The notes beneath the pieces are model-generated. The model saw only the letters and a program-made list of their open reading frames with translations, did not search any database and was not told the DNA's origin. This document shows positions 32,620 to 42,458 of a stretch of DNA of 64,000 nt, piece after piece. Made by a program: the position numbers and the translations under genes. The stretch is from positions 98,711,741-98,775,740 of the forward strand of contig CM041465.1 in NCBI GenBank assembly GCA_023213395.1, in the 5' to 3' direction. Source of the DNA: Cycas panzhihuaensis (lineage: Eukaryota > Cycadophyta). Position 1 is the first letter of the stretch; each line of letters opens with the position of its first letter.

Positions 32620-35131
32620 TGGACGCCTTGCTCTGGGATAACCGCCCGATAGCGCGGGGAGAGATGGTGACGAAAGCGGTAGGAAGTGGAACCTACAAGG
32701 TAAGCAACTACCACGCAGGCGCCCGAGCGCCGAGTTCGGATCCGCAATGGAGTATGGCTACTCTTGGGTGACCCTTCACCGCCTTGAGCGAAGGCGAAGA
32801 TACGTGGGACGAACGGGTTGACTGGGAGTAGGCCCCTCCACCCTTGGGTGGCCAAGGGAGAGAGAAAGAACCTAATAAGGATAGGCCAAGAACAATCCTA
32901 TGCAATCTAACCGTATCTGACGATCACGGGAAGCAGGCGCTACAGTTAAGGAAGAGGGAGGAAGGGTAAGGAGAAGAAGACTCCTACAACCTTTCCTACG
33001 AATAACAAAAGTACATGCAACAAGGCAAACAAATCGCAAACCAATACAAAAAGCAATTTTCCCTTTTAATCTTTCGATGTTCTAATTACTAGGAAAAGAA
33101 TAAAAGAAGGAAAAAAGACCAGGGGTAGCGAAGAGGAACGGAGCGTGCACCTGGGCCGAAGGCGTGAGAGATGGCATAGCCTTCAGAGGAGCACCCAACC
33201 ACTCACAGCTGCATCTGGGATGTGAAATGTAGCGGCAAGCGAAAAGGGGCTTCCTTACCTTCCCCAGGAAAAGTAAATGCGATCAAGGAAGGAAAGAAAC
33301 GCCTACTAGCAAATGAGATAGCATAAAATATGACACATGCAAGGGACGCTTACCGGTGGAAGGGGGCAACGGGCAACGTTCTCCGCGTCCTGAGTACCTG
33401 TAAGCAACAAAGGTCTCCCTCTTGAGGGAGAACACCTACATGCAACACAAAGATCTAGCAATATATGTCTAGCAACATAAACGAGAGTCTAAATGTACAT
33501 GCATCGTTGTTAGTCCAATAAGGAAAATACCAAGAAGAACGATCCAAATGAAAGGAAACAACAAGGTAAGCCTCGCGTTGGCCTACCTCCACAAATGGTG
33601 CCCAAACCTCTCCCCAAGAGCCACGGGCGAGGAGAAAGTCAAGACTCAAGGCCGGAAAAAGGCGCAAGAAGGGGCAAGAAAGACCCAAAGACACCCACGG
33701 GAACCGGATGCTACGGAGCAAACCGTAACCTGGGGAGCAAAGGTGGAGTAAGAACCCGGTTGGGGCCTATGGATGGCACCCAAACCCGAATAAAGGGTCC
33801 CAAATCACGCAACTTGTGGCAGTGGTTTGGGCAACCAAGGGAGCCTTCAACCCTTGTTTGCAAGCCAAGAGTAGCAGGCGAGAGGGAGGCTTTGGAGGGC
33901 TTTGAGCCGCTTAGGAGCGTGGAAGGTGGTGCGGAATCCACCCGGCTCTGTCCAAAGCCTATGCAACCTCAACGCCGCCTTGGACAAAGAACGCAGTAAG
34001 AAGCGGAGGGAGAGTGGTACAGCCCTCAAGAGGGAGGAAAACCAACTCTCAAGCAACAAATGAGAACAAATAAGTCAAGTGTAAATATCACCAAAAACAA
34101 ATACAAAGTGAAGAGTACACGGAAAGGGAGGCAAGGATTTGCCCCACCAAAAGATGAAGAAGAATTTGGAACAAATGGATCTGGAATAGAGCGGTGGGGC
34201 CCTGCTATGGAGGTGGAACAGGAAACACTGCAAGCGGGAACTCGTGGATCGCTGGGTAGAAAGCAGTGAACCGCTTCAAGGAGCCCTCTCCAAGGCGTTT
34301 GAGGGGTGAGAGAATGTCTCACCAAGCCAAAGGAGAGTCAAGGCAGATGAAGAGTGGCAGTCCATTCTAGACAGCAATGCCAGAAGAGAGCAGAGCAGAG
34401 AGTGTTCCTCTTGAGAGTAAATCCAAAAGTGAGTAAAAGATCCTTGAAAAGCAGGCCAAAAGATGTTTAAGTACTAAAGCAAAACCCTAAAGTACGTGAA
34501 TAGGGCACTACCGGGAGGAGAAAAGGCGCGAATCACGTGGCGGTTCGTAATAAATGCGAAATTGCCACGGGATTTTAAAAACAAACAGAGACAACAGTAT
34601 CACGGAAACTTTAGCAGTCTGCGGATATTCCAATGCAGATCAAAAATTCCTGGCCACATCATGAAGATTACTATGCAGATGCACTGGAGACACAAATGGG
34701 GCCCACCAACCGTCCAGTGGGGCAAACTACAAAAGGCTAAAGGACAACTAAGACACCCACCCGGGAGCAAACAAGCTAAGAAACGGGCCCACGGGAGCAG
34801 AAATAGGACCCCAAATGAGGTGGCAAGCTAACCAAGCGACGATGAGACATCACACGGGTGGAGGTGGCACAAACCCGGTGGACCCAAGAGAGAGGAGGGC
34901 AGATGCGGGAAGTAATACGGTCACCAGGGTGCCACACTCGCTAAGAGTGTGCCCCTGCTATAGTCGTCATAGGCTAAACATAGGTGTGGACGACGACCAG
35001 GCCGCCCACAAAGTCATACGCATGCAAATATGTAGGCATAATCAAGACATAAAAGTGATGATAATGCTAGAGACATACCTGCACTTACCTGAGTCGGTGA
35101 TTCCGTATCCATTCCCGGAAGCCGGGAAACA
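32620..35131 (-). repeat. Gypsy-B 5' LTR (right, 2512 bp)
   Basis: Plus-strand ends are TGGACGCCTTG and GCCGGGAAACA; GAGGG follows. Long blocks are identical to the left LTR. Differences are mainly small indels at GC-rich words. CACGTG lies at 34534-34539. Short frames inside it (for example 33548-33999) are not supported as genes. Confidence 0.93.
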
Positions 35132-35136
35132 GAGGG

Positions 35137-35299
35137 CATCTTTTCTCCGCCCGCTCCTGGATGGTGGTCAGACCACTTGCTCTTGCCCTTGGGTAGCCTC
35201 ATTGCTAGGTCTTGCTACCCTTCGTGGCCCCCTTTTTACTTGCCATTTGAGTTTTTCTTTTCATTTTGTCACTATCTACTGACTGCTAGGATTTAGTGT
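35137..35299 (+). other. Gypsy-A spacer before extra RNase H
   Basis: Resumes the Gypsy-A internal region after the Gypsy-B insertion. From about 35149 it aligns with Gypsy-B 25390-25320 (TAGCCTCATTGCTAGGTC in common apart from small changes), marking the right limit of the PMD block. Confidence 0.7.
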
Positions 35300-35730
35300 T
35301 CAGACATATCTTTTTACATTTTTATTGATGGTGGAAGCTGCAGTAACCCCAGGCCTTCTACCACTGCATGGATTCTTCGTAGCCCCTCCAGACATGACTT
35401 CTTGTGTTCTGGGGTCTTCCTTCCCAAGGTAACCAATAATGAAGCTGAGTACATGGCCGTTATTGAAGCCCTTACCGATGCTCTCCATTTCCATCATAGA
35501 TCCATCATGTTGCTTTGCGATTCTCAGGTTGTGGTGTCCCATCTCACCCAGGTTTACTAGGTGCGGTACCCTCACCTGAGAACCCTCACGTTAGCTGCCA
35601 GATCTCTCTTGGCCTGTTTCTCATTAGTAGATATCTAGCACATCCCTAGGGACCTCAATGTTGAGGCAGACGGCCTTGTCCGCCTCATCCTTAAGCGTCG
35701 CCTCCCTCTTCTTAGCGATCGCCTTTGAGG
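35300..35730 (+). pseudogene. Extra RNase H of Gypsy-A (decayed)
   Basis: Homologous to the intact RNase H of Gypsy-B: YIFIDGGSCSNPRPS, NNEAEYMAVIEALTDAL, LLCDSQVVVSHLTQVY and LNVEADGLVRLI. The four catalytic acidic residues are still visible, but TAG stops follow QVY and VDI, and the start is damaged. It is followed by about 350 nt of noncoding 3' region with a short (TA)n near 35995. Confidence 0.85.
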
Positions 35731-36080
35731 CTCGCTTGGCCAGCCCGTACCTGAGTCTTTGATTGCTTTTAGTTTGATGTGCTTGTTCAGTTTGTTGGAT
35801 GCCCTCCTATCACTCGTTGCACTTCAGTAACAGGGGGCATCCCCTTCATCTGCTCTATTCACTTACAGGTCGATGCTTAGATGACGCGTAGGCAGCCCCT
35901 ACATTGTCCTCATCTCTGTCTCCCTTGTCCACGTATTTTGCCATGACACTCGCTGACACCCTTGGTCCATATGTTGTTCATGATTATTTATATATATATG
36001 TATATGCATGTACTACTGATGTCTTTGGTTATCAGCATTTGCCATCACATCATGCTTCCGAGCAGTGAGGCTCTGCTGCC

Positions 36081-36090
36081 AAGGGGGCAG
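36081..36090 (+). other. Gypsy-A polypurine tract
   Basis: AAGGGGGCAG directly before the TGTTTCCCAG of the 3' LTR; the plus-strand primer in reverse transcription. The same tract is seen in reverse at 60423-60432 beside Gypsy-C. Confidence 0.85.
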
Positions 36091-38679
36091 TGTTTCCCAG
36101 CTATTGGGAATGGACTCGAGACACATTGACCTAGGTATGTTCAGGTATATGTTCTTACTTTTCCCTACTCGTGCTTGATTGAGATTATTTAGTGTAGACT
36201 ACTTAACATATGCATGCCTGCATGCATTGCTTCTCTGCCTGATCATATTACATGTGCTCACAGCACACTATTAGCCTATGACGACTCACAATGGGGGCAT
36301 TCCTTAGCGAATGCTACACCCTATATGGCGCACAGCCACCCACATTGCCTCCACAACCTTCTCGAGATGCTTCAGCCAGTCATGTTTGACCGTGTTATGA
36401 CATTTTGTTCATGTTGCAGTCTCCTCTAAGTCTGATTAATTCCTTAGTTGAGACTCATTTTACTGTTTTGGCTACTTGCCCATCATTTGGGTATTCCCCC
36501 CAGTTGTTTTAGGCTCAATTTACTCATAATAAAAGCTCCAAAGCCTTTATTTCTATTTTTTTAAATCTTTTTTTGCTGTCAGTCTGGTACCACTATAAAC
36601 TTAGCGGTACCGCGGTACGACTGTTTGAATTTCAAAAAAGAGAACCACGCGACAATTTCTGCTTTTTCCACGAAATTGCCACGTGGTGCCTGTCGATTTG
36701 CGTCGCCCTGATATCCCCAACGTTCACCTACAGTGAACAAGGGATAAAGGGAGTTTTACTCTTCATTTTGGGAGATCTTTTGCTCATTTTTAGAATTTTT
36801 CTACTCAATTTTCATAAAAAACATACTCAACCTTCATAGAAATCTGCTACAAGGAAGGATACACTGCTGCAAGCTTGATTCTAGGGACCATTGCTAATCC
36901 TACAGCTCCAAACAGCAGGCTTTACTTCTTCTTGCAGGTGACCAAGGCTTCAAGGAGGATTACTACCAAAATCTCTCCAAAAAGATCAACTACCAAAGCC
37001 CCAAACTTACAAGGACATCTTCACACTTCTCCCCTTTCTAAAATCTGCCACTATTATCCACCAAGTGCTAGTCATCTCTGTTGTTCTTAATAGAAAATTC
37101 ATGCTTATTTTTTCTACAACAAGGTACTCCCTACATCTACTTCGCAATTTGTGTTGTTTCTTCATGTTTTGGTGAATAAACTTTTAGTTTATATACCTTC
37201 ATATTGTTGTGCTTAATTAGCATCACTTCCTTATTTTTTGAAATATTATTGCTTCTCCCAATCTTCCCAACCAACCCATTCTTAGGTGGCTGTTGCAAAA
37301 GGGCAACACAAAGAGGATTTGAGGGAGGAAGGCATGGTTCTATCCCCCTAGCTGTCCTTCTCCCCAAGGGTTCCATCCCTTGTTCTCTTTCCCTTTGTCT
37401 TTAGTGCCTTCCTAGGAATCGGGTTAAGGGAGGTTTGGGAATCTAGTCTCAGAACTAAAACCAGCATTGGCAACCTATTGCCATGCCGGTTCTAGGAATT
37501 TCATCCATCAGTTTTGGGCCCTGCATAAGCCCCAAACCCTTTCCTTGTCAGTTAACAGTTTGCCATTCTCCCAACCCAACGATTTATTGTTCATAGCATC
37601 TCGTCCCTTGGGCATCTGTATACCTTTTCATTACTCTCTTCTTTCTCATTGTTTGTTGTCTCGTGACCTTATTGTGAACCTATTTCCCTTTTCTGAGTTC
37701 CGTGGAGATTCTTTGTGGGTGAGTTAGCCATTCAGAGGTTATACTCTTCTCTTTTTTAGGTGTTGCTTGTGGTATACATTTGCAGGAGATTTTGTTACAT
37801 ATTATTGCTTTACATTATTACATATTGATGCTTAGCTTAGTTTTAGATAGTTCCATTTGAGTTTAGCATCTATACTTGGTCTACTTTGTGGCCCCTCCTC
37901 CGAGAGGGAGGTACTCGTCTAACTTGCTTGCAGGATCTCGCATTGGTGGAGCTGCGCGTGGAACAAAACCCATTGCAAGTTGGTTCTACATGTAGTGCAT
38001 TTCTTATTATTTTCCATTTTTTGCTTTTTTTCCGCTTTCTATTTTTGCATGTTTAAGAGGAGGTAAGTTAGTCTCTCTTCGGTTGCTTATGGCAACTATC
38101 ACCGATCGACATCACATGCACAACGAGCGGAGCAAAAATCAGCAGGAACTAAAGGGATGAGCAACATTCCACTTGGATGTCAAATCTAGGTACTTTTCTT
38201 ATTCCCTACATATCTCCTTTACACCATTGTCTTTTATGCACATGCTTGTACAGTTAGGAACGTGTAAAGAATTGAAAAGAAAAAGGGAATATATATTTGC
38301 TTTACATTATTTTATCTATTGATTAGCTTAGCATAGTTAGATCATTTACTTTGTGCTAGAATTACCTATGTTTTACCCCTCTTTAGCCTACATCTAGGCG
38401 CTACTTTACCTGCCTTCTCGTTATTGTATTGCCTTCTCATTTCTTTAGGAAGACGCAACGCACTAGGCACTTTCTCCTCTTCCCGGCCATCTAAGGGGTA
38501 GGAAGGCCTCGCTTTGCATGGCTACCTGGAAGCAACCAGGCACCTCTATAGTTCTGAATCCACGCTCCAGCACACAGATGTCCTGCAAGGTGAAGTCCTT
38601 GCTGTTTAGTTTAATTTAGCTTTGCACATTTCATTCCCTTTACTAGGTGTAGGGACACCACCCCACGGCAAGCGTTTCA
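36091..38679 (+). repeat. Gypsy-A 3' LTR (2589 bp)
   Basis: Partner of 11798-14417, same TG...CA ends, followed by CAGGG. Its palindromic-word block is near 36585-36625, and the G-box of the 5' LTR is mutated here to CACGCG. Confidence 0.95.
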
Positions 38680-38684
38680 CAGGG

Positions 38685-39535
38685 GTTGAGGACACATCCA
38701 ACATATCTATATATATATATATATAAGAAAATCCATAAGATTCCTCAAATTCTCATTGCAGTGCCTTAAAAGCTAGCTTTGTCTACATACATATCAACAA
38801 CACTGGGTATAATACTTTTAGAGAAGTTCATTGGTTCCCCTTTCATTTGCACCTGTCTCATCTGACAGATAGAGGGGTGATGAGAATGATTCCTTCCTTG
38901 AGGCTGACAGGAGAGAATTAGAAAAGAGAGAAGTTATAGCCAAAAGGGTTCATATAGCTTTGTACACATCTACATTTGTTGGCTTATTCATAAGTTTTCC
39001 AGCACTTGCATCTATTTTTTCTAAGGTGTCATAAGCTACACAATCAACTTCAAGAATATTTTCTACTACTTCATCTGGCTCTGGATTTGGCTCTCCAACA
39101 AGGTCCTCTTTCTCATCTTCAAGCTCATCATCTTTTCTCTTTTCTACGCCTTCACCTTCTACATCCAGTTCTTTTTTGCAACACCTGGGCATCTTACAAA
39201 CACTGTACAATAAGATTTTCATACTTCTGAAATAAAAGGTAATAGAAAGGAAGCCGGTTATTAAGCACCTAACCACATTAAATAATAGGTCTGACATTAA
39301 TAGTGCCAACCTATATACCTATTTAATTTCAAAGCATTGATCACATTTGCTACAGTAAGATATATAGTCTAGCTATAGATTGGAGGTACCGTGATACCTT
39401 CTAGTGGGATCGATCCTGTGCTCCTCACATTTGCTTCTTGAACTCGACACATCGAAATGGATCCCGTTAACGACAGTTGACGCACACCAACACACCAGCA
39501 GAAATGTATGATCATGCTCAAAAACATTCTCTATG
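38685..39535 (-). other. Copia-2 internal DNA with acidic minus-strand frame
   Basis: A minus-strand frame at 39309-38950 (119 codons) has a strongly acidic, exon-like middle (LEDEKEDLVGEPNPEPDEVV) followed by ENILEVDCVAYDTLEK. I do not recognise the family. It lies 3' (on the minus strand) of the DUF1005 fragment and might belong to the same captured host segment. No splice sites are assigned. Confidence 0.3.
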
Positions 39536-39539
39536 AAGA

Positions 39540-39850
39540 ATAACAATATCTGGTCCTTTCTTTTCTATCCTTCTCACTAATAAGTGGCCTCATCCAACCA
39601 TTAATGCTACCCTCATGCTAACCTGATCACGAATGACAATCTCAGTCACGACTAAACTTGCAGCTAAAAATCGGTTGGAAAATCCTCCCCTGCAACTAGA
39701 ATATCTGAGGACTAAGTTTCAGTTGTCCATCAAACTGAAAAGCATAACATGGATCAGGCTCTGCTCTAATTCTTAGATGAAATTCTGCACCAGCATGGCC
39801 TTCCTTAGCCTTTGACTTTCCAATGTTAATCCAACCTTTGTGAATATGTA
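39540..39850 (-). pseudogene. DUF1005-family exon fragment
   Basis: The minus strand reads HKGWINIGKSKAKEGHAGAE, then FHLRIRAEPDPCYAFQFDGQ, SPQIF, a stop, and LQGRIFQPIFSCKFS. These match the conserved core of the plant DUF1005 family (GWI-VGK, AEPDP-x-F-x-FQFDG, SPQ-x-F-Q-x-QG-x-x-xQP-x-F-x-CKFS). Further downstream (about 39600-39540) an EKKGPDIVILH-like piece resembles the family's ERKGW-x-V-x-IHD motif in a shifted frame. Both ends of the protein are absent. The function of DUF1005 proteins is not established. Its position inside Copia-2, antisense to it, suggests capture by the retrotransposon, or an insertion that I cannot delimit. Confidence 0.8.
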
Positions 39851-39859
39851 CAGACCTTC

Positions 39860-41340
39860 CCTCGGTTTATTCTTCTAGCAACGCTGTTCTCTGGTCATCC
39901 CTGTGAAGGTCGCATCTCCACGGAGGTCTCCACGGTGGCATCTACGTGGCAACAGTGGCGGCAGCCCAAATTCAAATTTTTATTTTTATTTATTTATTTA
40001 TTTTTTATAAAGTTTTAAAAAAATTAATTATTTTGTATAAAATTTTAATTTCGAGCGACTGAAGGGCTTAATCCCCCTTCACTCCTAGACCCCAGTCATA
40101 AGACCTATTTCACGTGACCGTAGCTTATTGCTAAGGGGGCCAATAACCATTATAAAGTTTTTTTCTTTTTTCTTTTTTTTTTTAATTTTTTTATTAAACA
40201 TATGGTGCTTGGCAAATTTTTGTCGTAACTTCTCACTAGGTCATTAGTTTCTAATGACACTAGTTCCATTACATCTAAAATTTTTTGTAATATGATTTTG
40301 ACTGGTCACATGACCTATTTACAGCTGATTTGACCCATTTTCAGTCAGTTTAAAGTCAATCAACAATTTTTTTTATCTTTTTAAACTTTTTTACAAAATC
40401 AGTTTTTTAACATATTATATTTTATTATCAGTTGAGTATTTTCCACCCGAGTCTATTTTCTAGTCATCTACTATCAACAAACTTCATTACCATCTATTTA
40501 TCTTATTTTTTAAGATTTATTTTAATCATTATTTTAATCATTGAAAGTGACACTTTAGTATTTTTTAGCACTTTTCAAACATTTTACCATAAAAGTACAT
40601 GTTGCCATTTTTATTATAACTTTTCTGTTTTATATCAGAATTTAGATCTGTCAAATTTTTTAGGAAGATAACTCACTCCTCTTTGAACTGACATTATTAT
40701 TTATAAATTTTGAGGTGTATTTGCTAATTTTCAAATCCATCAAAGTTGAGGTACTTAATAGCCTCTAAATTTGCCATTATTACACATTTACATATATTAT
40801 TTCTCGAAATTTTTTAGCTAAAAATATATTATCTCTCTAAACCATATTTGATCATTTTATATTATTCTACAACTTTTTTATTAGCATTTTTATAATTTTT
40901 TTAGCCCCAGGCTCTTGTTAAACCTCAAAAAGAGGATTGTACTTTTGGTTTATTAAATATTAACTTGTAAGAACCCATTTTCAAAGTGGTCAGTTCTATT
41001 GAATAGTTCTTTTATTGATCTTCATACTGGTAAAGTTTTACTTTATTCTAATATCTTTTGGTACAACTTTGACGCTGCTAAACTTGAACATTTAAGATAC
41101 ACCAACATTACCTTATTTTGACATTTAATTTTTCATTATCAATGTTTCAATTAAAATTTTCATAATTAAGAGGATCTTTGCTACATTCAAAATTTACTCA
41201 AATATTCATTATATTTCAAATTTTATATGAAATTATATCTTATAAGTTTGTCATATTTGTTGATTTATTGAGTTTTTTGACCTAGTAAAAGTATATTTCT
41301 TTTTATGTACTAAAGTTTTTTTGTAAAATGACATTCAATC
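39860..41340. other. AT-rich noncoding region of Copia-2
   Basis: Low-complexity AT-rich DNA with T-rich runs. I see no supported gene, RNA or terminal repeat here; frames such as 40432-40671 are compositionally biased. Confidence 0.5.
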
Positions 41341-41347
41341 TTAATTA

Positions 41348-41720
41348 AATGAAATTTCCTATATTTGATGGCCATAATTTTTCACTATGGAATAAGACTA
41401 TGAAAAATTATTTTATTACGCATGATCTTTGGACTTACTTACAGGATGAATATGATGTTAATATTAAAGAAAACATTTCAAAAGATAATGAAGTATTTTT
41501 TTACTATTTTACACTATAGATGATGATGTCTTTTCTAAAGTGTGTGAATTAACAACTTCTAAATCTGTATGGGATGCATTGATTTCTACTTATGGGGGAG
41601 ATACCCTCAATAAATTTAACATTGATGTTGAGCATGTGAAACAGGTGCTAGAACAGGTGGTTTGTAATGACAAGACCAAGGAAGATTCAAGTCAAATGCA
41701 TGATTATCTTGCTACATAAG
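41348..41720 (+). pseudogene. Copia-2 gag fragment
   Basis: Starts MKFPIFDGHNFSLWNKTMK and continues FITHDLWTYLQDEYD, the N-terminal pattern of Copia gag (F-x-G-x-NF-x-x-W). After a frameshift near 41500 it continues as FSKVCELTTSKSVWDALIST-like sequence. Nothing of protease, integrase or RT follows; a short stretch (GGGER near 41740) leads to the polypurine tract about 300 nt later. It is non-autonomous. Confidence 0.8.
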
Positions 41721-42040
41721 AACTTGATCCTCCATTTGAGGGGGAGAGATATGATGATATAACAATTGTTCACAACACAAAGTTTTCAGAAGACAAAGTT
41801 CAAGTTTAAAGTTTTCTTAAAGTTACAGTTAACAAAGTCAAGGTTACAGCCACATATCCACATTTGATCAAGCTATATTTAGTTACAGATTTTTTGCACT
41901 ACTCAATGGTACAATGACACCTATTATAAAAAGGATGAGAAGAGTTGATAATGATTAAGCCAAAAGACAAATCTTCAAAATTTTTTTCAAGTACAAATTC
42001 CATAAGTTTAAAGAGAAGACATTATTTGTGATGACCATTA

Positions 42041-42050
42041 ATGGGGAGAA
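42041..42050 (+). other. Copia-2 polypurine tract
   Basis: ATGGGGAGAA immediately before the 3' LTR (TGTTGGGG). Confidence 0.8.
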
Positions 42051-42458
42051 TGTTGGGGTTAATGCTCATCAACCCACTCCCACCTTCCAAGCAGGAGTAC
42101 ACACCTCACTCCCATCAATTTATACATGTGGCTGCTCACATGTGTAGGTAAGTATAAGGTAAGGTTGATTTAATTTAAATTAATTTGAGTTAAGTTTATT
42201 TTGAATTAAGTTAAGTTATTATTTTATTATTATTTAAATTTTAGGGGTTAAGGAGTTTCCCTCCTCCCCCAAACTATATATTTTGAGGGGTATGCAACCC
42301 CGGTATCTTTAAACATCTCCTACTTTTGGACATTTGTAATACTCTCTCTACAAAAATGGATTGAATACAAATGATTTTGTGTTTATGCAATAATGATTTA
42401 TTGATCTATGATTATTTGTTTATGTTATACCCTGTTCTCCACATATTATTTTCCTACA
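42051..42458 (+). repeat. Copia-2 3' LTR
   Basis: 408 bp, TG...CA, partner of 8810-9212; followed by TTTAT at 42459-42463. Confidence 0.9.

Larger units (their letters stand above)
21910..35131 (-). mobile_element. Gypsy-B, near-complete Tat-type LTR retrotransposon
   Basis: A minus-strand element of 13.2 kb with LTRs at 21910-24476 and 32620-35131. It is flanked by GAGGG (21905-21909 and 35132-35136) and inserted in Gypsy-A. In transcription order: LTR, primer site, gag, protease, RT-RNase H, integrase, spacer, extra RNase H, LTR. It is the same lineage as Gypsy-A (aligned LTR ends, primer site, gag and protease) but a diverged subfamily that lacks the PMD block. Its frames are broken by many small indels, yet long stretches of its two LTRs are identical. 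It therefore looks young, and some breaks may be sequence errors. Confidence 0.93.
11798..38679 (+). mobile_element. Gypsy-A, Tat-type LTR retrotransposon with internal deletion
   Basis: LTRs of about 2.6 kb start TGTTTCCCAGCT and end AAGCGTTTCA. They are flanked by CAGGG on both sides (11793-11797 and 38680-38684). The span includes Gypsy-B (21910-35131). Without it the element is about 13.7 kb: LTR, primer site, gag, protease, a deletion that removed RT/RNase H/integrase, an antisense PMD block, the extra RNase H, polypurine tract and LTR. The C-x2-H-x4-H-type gag knuckle, the long LTRs and the second RNase H place it in the Tat lineage of Ty3/Gypsy. Confidence 0.93.
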
